This document shows, in pieces, positions 1 through 12,300 of a stretch of 64,000 bases of DNA (positions are counted from its first letter, which is position 1; every line of letters begins with the position of its first letter). The stretch covers positions 14,812,020-14,876,019 of the forward strand of contig CAIIXF020000012.1 of the NCBI GenBank assembly GCA_903813345.2, read 5' to 3'. This DNA is from Owenia fusiformis. Lineage: Eukaryota > Annelida > Polychaeta > Sabellida > Oweniidae. Below the pieces are notes generated by a model, which did not search any database, was not told the DNA's origin, and worked only from the letters and a program-made list of their open reading frames with translations. Position numbers and translations under genes: made by a program.

Positions 1-630
1 TCAAATTGAGTTAATGTTAAAAAATATGCATAAAAACACAGTTGTGGTACACTTCTTTTACCCCGATACTCATAATTGAAATACTAGATCGTATTTATTC
101 TACTCTAATCTAGGGTTATGTTATTCAAGTGAAATTAACTCCACTTGTAACACATTTATATTTTTAGCTTTACAATGATACCAAATCTCTGTTCTACCAA
201 AGGTGAACCCGTTATAAAAATCAGACAATCGTTACTGCACTTAGTTTACATTGTTCTGGTAGTGTTGATTTAATGACTTAATTTAATTACTGTATTTTTC
301 AGAGAGAGAATGTTCACAGGTAGATATGTATATTGCAAGTCATAAATTAAACAAAAATAACTGATAAGGGATTTTTAACTCCATTTAAATACATGAATAC
401 TACCAAATGTGCCACGCCCCCTTTCAGAAATATTACATAATTTTAAAAAGACAATAGAAAAAAACGCTCAACCTTCCACAACTGCATATTTGTGGCTTTT
501 TGACCAGGACATGTCTTACTATCAAAAAATGCAATAAAACATTGTATATACTCCAAAACAAGGTTCAGTAATAAATCCTTTGTTTTCATCTAGACTATAT
601 TATGGTTACAAATTTCAAGAACAAGAAACA
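1..630. other. AT-rich non-coding stretch at left edge
   Basis: No exon with good splice sites, no RNA gene and no clear repeat was recognised on either strand. It is probably intron of the SLF1-like gene, which runs off this edge. Confidence 0.4.
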
Positions 631-1210
631 AGATTTTTCAAAAAACCTTCAAAATGGCCACCAGAAAACAAGATGGCCGCCCAAAAGTTAATCAGCTCTA
701 GTACTTGATATCCTCTATCATTTGTGTAAATTTGAAGGAAATCCGATGAGCGGTTTTCCTGAAATGGCGATGACAAGATTTTTCGAAAAATCTTCAAAAT
801 GGCTGCCAGAAAACAAGATGGCCGCCCAAAAGTTAATCAGCTCTAGTACTTGATATCTTCTATCATTTGTGTAAATTTGAAGGAAATCCGATGAGCAGAT
901 TTTCTGAAATGGCGATGACAAGATTTTTCGAAAAATCTTCAAAATGGCTGCCAGAAAACAAGATGGCCACCCAAAAGTTAATCAGCTCTAGTACTTGATA
1001 TCCTCTATCATTTGTGTAAATTTGAAGGAAATCCAATGAGCGGTTTTCCTAAAATGGCGATGACAAGATTTTTCGAAAAACCTTCAAAATGGCCGCCAGA
1101 AAACAAGATGGCCACCCAAAAGTTAAACAGCTCTAGTACTTCATATGCTTTATCATCTCTGCAAATTTAGAGAAAATCTGATGAGCAGTTTTCCTTAAAC
1201 GGCGATGACA
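631..1210. repeat. 145-bp tandem repeat, four copies
   Basis: Copies begin with AGATTTTTC-type sequence at 631, 776, 921 and 1066, so the period is 145 bp. Each copy contains an 'AAAATGGCxGCCAGAAAACAA' type segment. Copies differ by scattered point changes. The short minus-strand reading frames across it repeat the same peptide and are a by-product of the repeat, not a gene. Confidence 0.9.
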
Positions 1211-1727
1211 AAAAGCGGGACGATCATGATCACGACCACGATCACGACCACGATCACGAACAGTATGACGACTATATCCCACCGATGGTGTGATAAAAAA
1301 GCAGGGATGGAAGGGGTTGAAAATCAGGAAAACATTTCAGAAAAAACATGTGGGTGGGTTGTTTGCATCTACCCTGTCTCAAAGTCGAAATTATTTTATC
1401 ATCTCTAGAAGTGATGGCCAAAATCAAACATATGACTGTAAAAAATCTGTTGCACTAATTTGCCTCCTCCTTTGCCTCTATTTTCAGTTATCTTTCTCAT
1501 CTTCATCTCTTTTCTTCATGATGTTCTACAAGGTGGTTTATAATGATTTGAAATTTAGCAGTTCGTAATGAAGTACAGTAAAATCATGTCATCCTTGCTG
1601 TAAGGGTATTTTACAAGTATATTTAAGCATAAATGAAGTCCTTTGAAGAAGGATGAAATCATGTAAACCCAACCACTCTGAAATGCAAAGAACATATCAT
1701 TAGAATCCACATGGTAAAATCACTCAC
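1211..1727. other. Non-coding stretch with a short GATCAC/GACCAC microsatellite
   Basis: A short imperfect repeat of ATCACGACCACG lies at about 1228-1262. Nothing else is recognisable. Confidence 0.4.
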
Positions 1728-2126
1728 TTGGCTGATCATAAATTGTTTTCATAACATCCTTCTTACTCGATACTGAAGGGAAGTTGGAACGTCTGATATG
1801 CAAGCTATGTTAAGTATTATGTAGATTAACCATATGCATGTCAGTTTTGTGATTTGGTAATCTAAAAACAGAAAATTTGGTGAAATATACATTTTCGTTC
1901 GGCGGGTTTTTGATTTTGCTTCATTTATCAACTCAGTTCAGGTATTTCGGTTGAGCCAATCACTGAATCCTGTCACCAAACGAATCTTGAGTCTCTTATA
2001 CAGCATATGGAATACCATCTGCAGGTAAAATGACATTAAGGTAGTAAAGAGAAGAGAAACAAACATACCTTGGCTTTCCTCCGACATTTCGAATTTTGCG
2101 CATCTTGTCGAGTCTTTGATCACGCA
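1728..2126 (-). CDS. Two tentative further exons of the SLF1-like gene
   Basis: Two short minus-strand candidates, 2126-2069 and 1792-1728, have GT donors (GTATG, GTGAGTG) and AG acceptors. Their phases fit each other and the phase-1 end of the exon at 6397. The peptide would be very basic (RDQRLDKMRKIRNVGGKPR, then RSNFPSVSSKKDVMK). Pyrimidine tracts are weak and I recognise no ankyrin motif, although the previous exon ends in a sequence that usually leads into one. These could be chance matches or belong to another transcript. The final phase is 1, so more exons would lie beyond the left edge. Confidence 0.3.
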
Positions 2127-5100
2127 CTTTTAAAAGTAGGCGATCACTGTACATACAGTGATTATGAACACGTCTTAACTGTTTTGTATCCCATGGGTCT
2201 GTTATGATAGCTAAGATTCAATCAGTAAATGTTTTATAATCACAAAGACAACACAGACACATTTGCAGACAAGATTATATCATGAGAAAGAGAAAAAATT
2301 CAACTCCTATCACTAAAATGTCTCCTAAAAAGGCATACATCTGACATTCTGAATGCCCTTGATATTTTGAAGGATTATACTGTATAATACATCATCTCAA
2401 ATGAACACTCATGAGAAATTCTTTTTACTTGAAGAAGATTTGTATCTAATCAAATATCATCCTGCTATATCAAGCTTCAGACTGTCCTCAACGTAGTGAT
2501 TGAGCGTGGGAACCGACGATGCTCAAACATTGCTAATGCTAAAATTCCCAAGAAACCATGATATGGGATGAGTCATTTGATAAGCATAAGATTTCATATG
2601 ATACTATCATATACTCATATATCATATACAGTGTATTACAAAGTTTTTGCCAAAATATGAGTTATTTTTACTAAAATAATGAAATTGTTCAAAATGTAAT
2701 AAAACATAGCATATAGGCTATAGGCCTATTATAATCTCATCAACAACATGTATTGTTTTCTGACTTAGTATTAAGTGTTCAATATAGTGAACTGAACAAT
2801 GAAAATCCCCCCAACCAACAATATCCTCAAAATTTGAACACTTGCCAATTTGAACGCTTTTTGCCGGTCCTGTGGGTGTTCGGATTAGACAGGTTTTACT
2901 GTAGTCAGATTTGAACTTTTGAGAACTTGTACATGTACATGTGTAGATGATTTTGAAAAAAATTGGTCAATTTGAAGCAAGTTGAGAAAAGACCTTTTTG
3001 ACCTATTTAAACTTTTTTGACCTTGAGAAGGTGAAATCTAAAGTCAGATTTGAACATCTGAAAACTTGTAGATGATTTTGAAAAAAATAGTCAGTCTAAA
3101 CAGTACTCTCGGGCAATACAATATATTAAAGATATAAGCTGATATCCAGACACTACATCAATTTTACATAACATGGCTAGGCTATATTTAGTATATATCA
3201 TTAATAAATTAAGACAAATGAAAAACTATTTAACAAAATGGACTTACAGGCAGTTTGACAAAGCAAACAATAATATTTCAAACAAAACAAACAATAATAT
3301 TTCAAACAAAGCAAACAATAATATTTCAAACAAAGCAAACAATAATATTTCAATCAAAGCAAACAATAATATTTCAAACAAAGCAAACAATAATATTTCA
3401 AACAAAGCAAACAATAATATTTCAAATAATTCAAGATGTATTCATTTAGTTTATATATTTCCCTTCAAGTAATTCTTTGGACTTAAGCATAATGGGGTAA
3501 AGGTAGAGTTGTCAGGGGGATGAGTTAATCAGGGGATGAGTTGTCCAGGGGATAAGTTGATCAGCTACTGAGTTGTCCAGGGATGAGTTTTCTAGGGGAT
3601 ACAGTTATGGCTGTCATCACAAAGAATTGCTATCTTAATTACCCTAACACTATTTGATTAACAACCCTTGAAAAAAGAGGTGATGATTTACTCTCAAAAA
3701 CAAGAAATTTTAATATCAGTAACATTTGTAACAAATAGTATGTTTCTAAATAGTTGAATAAAGCTGACATAATAGATGTCACCCTTGTCATTCTTCGTTT
3801 TGCTTGGGCCAGACTCCCATAGCCATTGTTATGATCTTGCAATAGTCACTTGATTTAATGATTTATAAAAAGGTGTTGGTTGAATCTGTCTGAAACTCAA
3901 ATGGCATACTATGGGATGACCCTGTCAATGTACCTATTGTGATTAATCATGAAATTTTTGGTTTTCAAACTAATTAACCAAGGTTTTAAAGAATCTTGGC
4001 ATTGCATCGATGGAGATTTGGCCCAAGTTTTTTTAAAACGTCTTAGAAAATGATTTAAATTACATAACTGTATAAATCAAAGTTATTATTGTAGAAATTT
4101 TTCACTGAGTTCAAATATGCTATTAAAAGTATAGAAAAGTTAGTTGTTAGAAGTTACAAGTGCAAATATCTTAAAATCTAATGAAAAAACGCAAATGAGA
4201 ATTAGCGAGATTTCAAAGTGATGGAAACTCCTCTATTAGCTTAAACAAACAGTTGCTTTTAATGCTACTGTCATCCTTCAAGATCAGTCCTTCACTGCTT
4301 TCATAGCAGATCATGTAATGCAATGAATTACTCTTGGGCCAAGGATGTGCTACTGTCAGTATATACTGTAACACATTTGATTTCTAGTATCTATCAATCC
4401 ATACAATACTGTCTATTGCACTTGTGAAACGAAACATATGACACATTTCAAAATTAAATTAATTGTTTCTATTGATTTTTCAGTCTGTCCTATGCTTATC
4501 TTTCAATCGAAAATACACCAAGAGAGTGTGTTTAATTGTCCATTCATGCTAATAACCAAGTTATACAGTTCAATTTAATTAGATTGTTTCTTTATCAAGG
4601 ACCCATAGCCCCTATGCCCACACAGTTCAGGCTTTATAGCATACGGTAACTGAACACCTGCCTAATCTGAACACCTTCCAATCTGACAACCTTTTTTCAG
4701 TCCAACTTTTTCCTCATATTTAAATCCCATGTTCAAGAAACCATGAAATGTGGACGAAAATTCTCCCAATTTGAGCAGTGAATAGTCATACATACATATC
4801 TGATGTGTAATCTGAACATTTTTCATTAAATATCACACGTTCACACATTATTGGTCAAATATTTTTCTATTAATTTCTATTATGATATCCAACTTTTGAA
4901 AAAAACATAATGTGTCTTTGTAACATGACTGATAAATGCATTTGAATCAGATTTTCAAATTATTACAATGCAATAAAGCTATATGTGGTCAAAAGAACTA
5001 TAGATATTTATTGAGAATGTGTTCACATTTCTTCAACATCCAAAATGTAAAAAATCTCAAAATGTGAACACCTCCTTATATGAACACTATTAGCCAGGCC

Positions 5101-5701
5101 CGATGGCATTTGGATTAGAAAGAGTTTTAATGCACTTTTCTTTTACCTTTAGTAGAAAAATGAAAACGAATGAATTATAAAAGTCGTTGGAGCCCATAGA
5201 CAATTTTGATGTCATTAGAAAGGCTATCTTTACTGTATTCTTAAAAATATCTTGCAGGACTTAGACATTTTTATCAATTTCACTCTAAACTGAAACGTAT
5301 AAGGTCAAGAGGCGAAGTCTCACAAGTTGTTCAGATATAAATGAGCAAAAGCTTAAATTCACATGCTTTTCCATACAGAAACTCGTAATACAGACTCCAC
5401 CTTTTTGCCCATATAAGGAAAATTTGCGATTGTTGCCAGTAAGCAGGAAAGAGAGGACCTATCAAAGAGCTCTTCTCTGGTGTGAACGCATCCTATGGGT
5501 ACTTTTAGGAACCTTGTTTTTTGTAAACTTTTGGTAGGTAAAAGATTGTTCAGGACGGCACAATGTTTTCAACTGAGTGCAAAACTTCACCTTTAGCACC
5601 AACATGGTGGTCTAAAGGGTTCAACTGGGCACAGTGTCTGGCCAAAAGTGGCTCAGAAGATCACTGAGTCACTGTATATAACTATACATGGCTCACCCAT
5701 C
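2127..5701. other. Intronic DNA without recognised exons
   Basis: Apart from the 24-bp minisatellite at 3260-3427 I see only AT-rich unique sequence and scattered remnants of simple repeats, such as the GGGGATGAGTT-type run near 3515-3600. No ankyrin-repeat exon was found here on the minus strand. Confidence 0.4.
3260..3427. repeat. 24-bp minisatellite, seven copies
   Basis: Seven copies of CAAAGCAAACAATAATATTT plus four bases, with few changes. Because 24 is a multiple of three, reading frames stay open through it. The resulting ANNNISNK repeat peptide has no other coding support. Confidence 0.92.
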
Positions 5702-6345
5702 TACAGGGTGAGCCAAAAATAGGTAACCCAAATAAATCATATTTATTTGGGTTTAATCATATTTGGCATGATTAAACATTGTTCAATGTTCTTTCATTCC
5801 CCCAAGCTTCATTGGTCTATCCCCAATGGTCATGATCTCATGGCCATTTACAAAACATGCTCCAAATGCCGAAATGGGCAACACTCACTGGATATGAAAC
5901 ACCCCGGATTTTTGTATCTGTGGGGCTAATTTCTATACTAACAACCCTTGTCTGTGCTTGCGTAGTGAACAACTACACCGGGTGCATTCACGTTTGCCTC
6001 CAGACTCCATGTCAGAATTTTAGAGCATGTTTTGTAAAATGGCAATAAAATTAGACTTTTGGGGATAGACCCATAAAACCCAGTATGAAAGAACATTGAA
6101 CAAAATTTAATTTTGTCAAATGTGATTTCAACCCATGCTCAATGACTGACTTACTAACATTTGTTTGGCGCAATTTGAAAAAAATATGTTTTTATATGTA
6201 CCAGAACTTAAAAGAATGACTGTTGCAAATGTCTGAATGAATGGAGGTGGTGTGAAAAATATCTGAACTGTTCTAATAATTTTTGAATAGAGAATAAAAA
6301 AAAATAAAACATTTGTTTGGTTACCTCTTTTGGCTCACTCTGTTA
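5702..6345. mobile_element. Short terminal-inverted-repeat element flanked by TA
   Basis: The left end reads TACAGGGTGAGCCAAAAATA and the right end, reversed, reads TAACAGAGTGAGCCAAAAGA. Both continue into GGTAACC, giving inverted ends of about 27 bp. The outer TA and the ~640 bp length suggest a non-autonomous Tc1/mariner-like element. No transposase frame is present. It lies in the SLF1-like gene region, 3' of the exon at 6397. Confidence 0.75.
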
Positions 6346-6396
6346 CTGGTAGCAATAATTGACCATAGATACTAACTATGCATGTAATGCATTTAC

Positions 6397-9300
6397 CTTT
6401 AGCATTTTTCTTGTTGATATTGATGGTTCGTTTATAAGGACTGCCACTGTTAGAGCTCCCAGCTGGGGAGTTAGGGATCAGTTTCTTCTTTATACCAGCT
6501 CCCCTAGTCTTCCTATCTAAGCTTTTACTGTTGGTAAGGTCCCTGGAATAATATGTTTATTCACTGACTTAAACTTTCTAGTTGGATAAAATTGTAATGA
6601 TGTATCCAATTTTTATTATCTTGTTCACAAAAAAAATCTTGTTCACAAGTCATGAGGTTTTTTTATTACCCAACTTACAATGATTCATTATGTTTACAAT
6701 AAAAATCATATTATATTATTTGGTGACACAATTTATCTAGTTTTGTTACCTCATTGTAAACGAGTAGAGACAAGTTTGGTGTTTGTAGTTCTAGTTCACA
6801 GAATTAAGCTAAGTATACCATTTAAAGGCTAGAAAGTATTATACATGTTCTCTAGCACATTAAAAATAGGCTTCATGGAGCAACAAGAAGTTTCAGATCA
6901 CTAGTTTAAGTACAAATGTACATGCACTTTTATGCATAAAAGTTCATACTTTTGAAATGAAGGGGGAGAACATATTTATTTGACACCCTGTAGTTGATCC
7001 CACAAAGGCCCTCATAAATAACGGTAGGTAGAATTGGATGCAGTAATCCAAAATTGTATAAAAGTGGAATTTCGATTATGATTTTATAATAAACATATGA
7101 ACAAACTACAAAGATAAGAACAAGAGCAATAAAAAATGTCCTTGGAAATTTTCTACACTTCAAATGAGCTATTGCTTGTAAAAATTGTAAATTTAGAATA
7201 ACAGGTGGGGCTATTAATTATTGTACATACGGGGTCATGATTTTCTTGGATGGTGTGCTCAATGGTGTGCTTCTTTCTCGTTTTATAGATGTCTCTCCTA
7301 TCCCTTTTAGGTGTGGTAGCAAATAGAAGTACTGAGACACCTAAAATAAAAACATTTAAAACCTCAGGTATAAATGTTCATGAATTCTCAAAATGCCTAA
7401 TATTCTGAATTACTATAATACTACACGTATGATAAATGTACTGTACTTCACGTACAATAAATGTACTGTACTACATGTACAATTAATGTGCTGTGCTACA
7501 TGTAATGTACTGTGCTACATGTACAATTAATGTACAGTAATACATAATTAATGCCCTGTACTGCATGACTATTTCAAAAGGCTTATACATAAACTTAATT
7601 GGACTCAATGTGTATTTTCAGCATTCATTGCTAAATGAAGTCTTACTTTTGATCTTCATAGTATTTCTGGTGGATTGAAAAGTTTTGTTTGAATCTGTTT
7701 TTTCATTGGACACCAAAAACAACTCAAACAGACAACTTCAGAGTTTACAATTATCAAAAAATATTTTTGATCTGTCAATTTTCATATACCAAGTATTTAG
7801 CAATGTCAATGAAAGATGGCGAAAGTCACATGATTCATTCATTTTGATAGAATTGTCAACCATACGCCATCTTTTAAATCAAGAGTTATTTAAAAAACAT
7901 ACACTTTGTGAAAAATGGGCATGTACAACTATGGATCTCTGAACTTCAAATGCAGTGTTCTTTGTGAGTTGTTTTTTCTCATCTCAGTTTTAACCCAAAT
8001 TAAGGTTTATATCAAATCCGATTGAGTGTGTGAGTAACATGTTTCAAAGATAATTCCATCCTTTTTTCTCCAAAAATATACATATTGCGTTTTCTTTATA
8101 TGTACAATATTATAAATGAAAGAATTCTCTATATTCTCTCTGAACTTGTGATGAGATACTACACATAAAGACTACATTTTCCCTCTCAGATTCCAGAGTA
8201 ATGGCTACTCACTATTTTCTTCAGAGATACTTGATCAGTTTGTTCAATACAAGGAGGCAGTAGGCTTTCATCATATCTCTCAAACATATTCAGGAACATA
8301 TCGCACATATGTAAGCTCAGCCAAGCAGGCTCTAGGGTTTGTAGAAACAGTTCTAAGCTGCCAATGTTCTCAGAAAATTCATCTGAAAATAAGCATGTAA
8401 AGTCAATATATGTGAAAAAACATTAAGAATCGCACATATGTAAGCTCAGCCAGGCAGGCTCTAGGGTTTATAGAAACAGTTCTAAGCTGCCAATGTTCTC
8501 AGAAAATTCATCTGAAAATAAGCATGTAAAGTCAATATATGTGAAAAAACATTAAGAATCGCACATATGTAAGCTCAGCCAAGCAGGCTCTAGGGTTTGT
8601 AGAAACAGTTCTAAGCTGCCAATGTTCTCAGAAAATTCATCTGAAAATAAGGATGTAAAGTCATTATATGTGAACAAACATATGGTATCGCACATATGTA
8701 AGCTCAGCCAGGCAGGCTCTAGGGTTTGTAGAAACAACTCTAAACTGCCAATGTTCTCAGAAAATTCATCTGAAAATAAACATATAAAGAGTATATTATA
8801 TTAGGTCAAACATGTTAGGCAACGCACATATGTAAGCTCAGCCAGGCAGGCAGCAGGCTCTAATGTCTATAAAAGCTGTACTTTAGGCGCCTATATCTTA
8901 TAAAGTTCAACTTATGGAGTATGGATTTCTAGACATCGTAACGGTGTTAAAACAAAGCATTAACATGCAAAAGGTCACCACCTGCCATTTGTTACAGACT
9001 CCGAACACTGACCACTGAACAGAGTCCAGAAAAGTTTGGAGACTATAACAATATGTTACCACTTCTGGTGGCGGCATAACATACATGTACTAACTAGTGT
9101 TCTTCTGAGGACAAACTGAAGACAAATATGTTCACACGTGAATTAAGATCAAGTATGCAAGTTATTTAGCCAAGCTGACTATGTACAAAAAGCTCCAAGT
9201 TGCAAAAATATACTTGGTGGTCTCAAAAAAACTAGAAAATTAAAATTGGTGAATATCACTATTTTTAGGACAAGGCATTAACATACAAAATGATTCCAAC

Positions 9301-12300
9301 CACAAAATGCCAAACATAGTCCAAAAAAGTTGGAGACTATAAGTTGGAGACTTTTATTACAGATGCCGAATGCCAACTCCAAGTGCCGAATGCTAAACAC
9401 CAACTGCTGAATGCCAAACACTTGTGGTAGTGACATAAAAACCAGGACTATATTTCTGGTGCGGTTTTAATTATGTAAATGTGTAAGTACACTCACCGAG
9501 AAGCCTGTTCGCAAGCTGTTGTATGAACACCTTCGTCATAATCCCCAATGAATTAAATGAAGAATTCTGATTGGCTGGTTTGTCCACTAGGTGGCAACAT
9601 TGGGCTACCATAGCAACAAGACGCTGAAGAAGTTGTACCAGTGATCTCTGGAAAATGGAAATCATTAAAAGAAAATGTAAAAGTCACAAAGGGCATTTTT
9701 CTGGAATTATCATAATTGTGAATTGCCATCGTAACAGCTTGAAAAACAATTGAAATGTGATCAGCTTTCAATTGAATAATTTAGATTCTCTTGCATACCT
9801 AGTCTAGACCTTAAAGTCCTTTCTCCCATGCCCACCTCAACTCAGAACCTGACCCCTACCCCTTCAAATATTTTTACCGCTACTAGTGCAATGCTTCAAA
9901 TTCACTATTTGTGATAAACACTACATCCATTATCATTTTAAACAAAAAATAATTCAAAAAGAGTAAATGACAAAGTGGAATAAATGAATATACATGAATG
10001 AAATCAGAAACTTGCCTAGCATTGCTCCTTAAATCTTAGCAAACAGCGGCAACCATAAACAGCCGTAGCTTCCCAAAATCGAGAGAAATATGCAGCATAT
10101 AATATAGGGGCATGATGTTGATTTTCTATATTGTTTTTGTGAAGCTACGGCCGCTGTATACCCCGCTGTAGAGCAGAAGTGACGAGACTTTATATTTATA
10201 GCAATTAATGTAATTCTATTGATTATATTGGGATTACCTTAGCTGGGTTATGCTGAACTATTGAGATTGCACTGATCAACTCAATAATCAATTGCTTGAT
10301 GTTTGACCTGAAACTTCCATGTGGTGTGTCACCAGGCCAGAAGACCTGAGCTATGATGCTGCGTCTGTGTGTCTTACGTGGCGTGTCACTGAAAAATCAT
10401 GTTACTTTCATATTTAATCAAGTCACTTTTATTCTTTAAAACATCACTCCATTTCTCAATGATTCATTTTCAATTTTCCATATTTGACTTTTAATTCAAT
10501 ATTGAATTTCTACATGTTCATCACAGATTTTGTGAATATCAAATTTTTCCATTGTTTATAACACATGATTTTACCTCTGTATATAGTGTTGAAAGTCCAC
10601 CTCCAACATGCCGATTATGTATCTCAATATTTGCTCATTATTGTTGGACTTTTGTTCCCCTTTCATAGGACCTTTTTGTTGGGCAATGCAGTTGTCATTC
10701 TCTTCTTTTATAATAACATCATCTTCACTAACTAGGGCTGAACTAAAATGTCATTCAAAGTAAATAATAAATAACAAGTAAAATTACAAGGCATTAACAT
10801 GCAAAATGTCACCACCTACCATTTGTTACAGATGATGAATTGGGCCAATTGTTACAGATGCTGAATGCCGAACCCAAGCAAAAAAATACCGAACAGAGTC
10901 CATAATAAAGTTGGAGACCATAACAATATGTCACCACTTTTTTTTATGTCACTCCTTGTTATAGTGACATAACTAATAGAAAGGACGTTCATGGACCAGA
11001 AAGTTTTTGATAATTATCACTTGTCAATTTCCAATGCATTTCTAGCATGTACATATAGTAAATTAATTGAGGGTTAATAGTGGGCATAATTTGATATCAG
11101 TCTACTTCAATGAAAGCACTCTTTTATAGATGGATAATGGTTGACAGTCACATTGACAAAAACAGTCAGGAATATCATGTTAAAGGCCAAGGGATATAAT
11201 GAGCTAACAGAAGTGGGAATATCCCAGAAATCATTGATGACCCTATCTCTATATGAAGATGAACTTCTAAGAGGTTCATCTTAACATAGAGATGAATTCT
11301 GGGGTATTTTCCTCCCCTTGTGATAGTAGGTAATTAAAGACTTGGGTTCCTCCTATAACTGTGTCCAGGATGTTCATTGGCTTATTTCTGATCACATGAC
11401 ATACTAATTCCTTGTGGGTGAGGATGTTAAAGGAAAAAGCCTATCTATTTTATATCATGTGACCTTAAGTAAGCCAATAAGCATGGGAAAATTCATGAAA
11501 TATGGGGAATAGAATAATACCCTCTAAAGCCCAGTCTCGTACAATGCTGCAAACCTGTGCACTGTCTTTTTTAACACATCTAATTTCTCAAAATAACATA
11601 GCAACACATAATATAACAACAAAAAGCAAAAAAGTATAACTACAACAGTCAAACAATAACAACAGTAAAACATCCATAAAGGAACTCACTAATAGTTAAG
11701 ACTACATTGAAGACATGATCTAAAAGGAGAAATTCAAATTATTGACAATAATTTCATTTATGGCAATGTGAGAGTCGGTTAAGGTTTAGGTATGAACAAG
11801 CCCTAAGAAGACCATTCCCCGGTTATCCCAGGTAAATGTTTCTGGTAAGTTACACTGAACGAAACATCAAGCTTCAGATCTCGAGAGTACGAGATGAGAC
11901 TTCAGACGAGATATCGATAGGATTGTAGTTGGAGGGTTTTCTCCCTAGGTGCGTACAAAATCCATTAACATCAATGTAAGTTATACATTTCGATTCTTTT
12001 TATCGACATTTATCTCTTGTATATACATTTATCTATCGCTGAATCGTTTTGTGAAAGTTTTATCGTAATATTTCACACAAAAAACGCCAGTTTAAAAATG
12101 TTCAAAAAAAAAAAAATTTCAAACACGTTTTATCTTTTGTCTTTATGACTTTGTAGTATTATGTTTGAAGTATTCAATTGATATCTCGTACATATGGTTT
12201 AAAACTTGAATTTATACAAAAGAATTAATTTATTGATGAATATGGACACGTCACATATTACTCGAGTCTCTACCTTACAGCTAGATGTAACTTCATTTAT

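Noticed and set aside
3173-3472. 99-residue ANNNISNK repeat protein
   Set aside because: Product of the 24-bp tandem repeat; no splice or start context.
3639-3842. Possible minus-strand exon (GYGSLAQAKRRMTRV)
   Set aside because: No acceptor and donor pair with suitable phase, and no homology I recognise.
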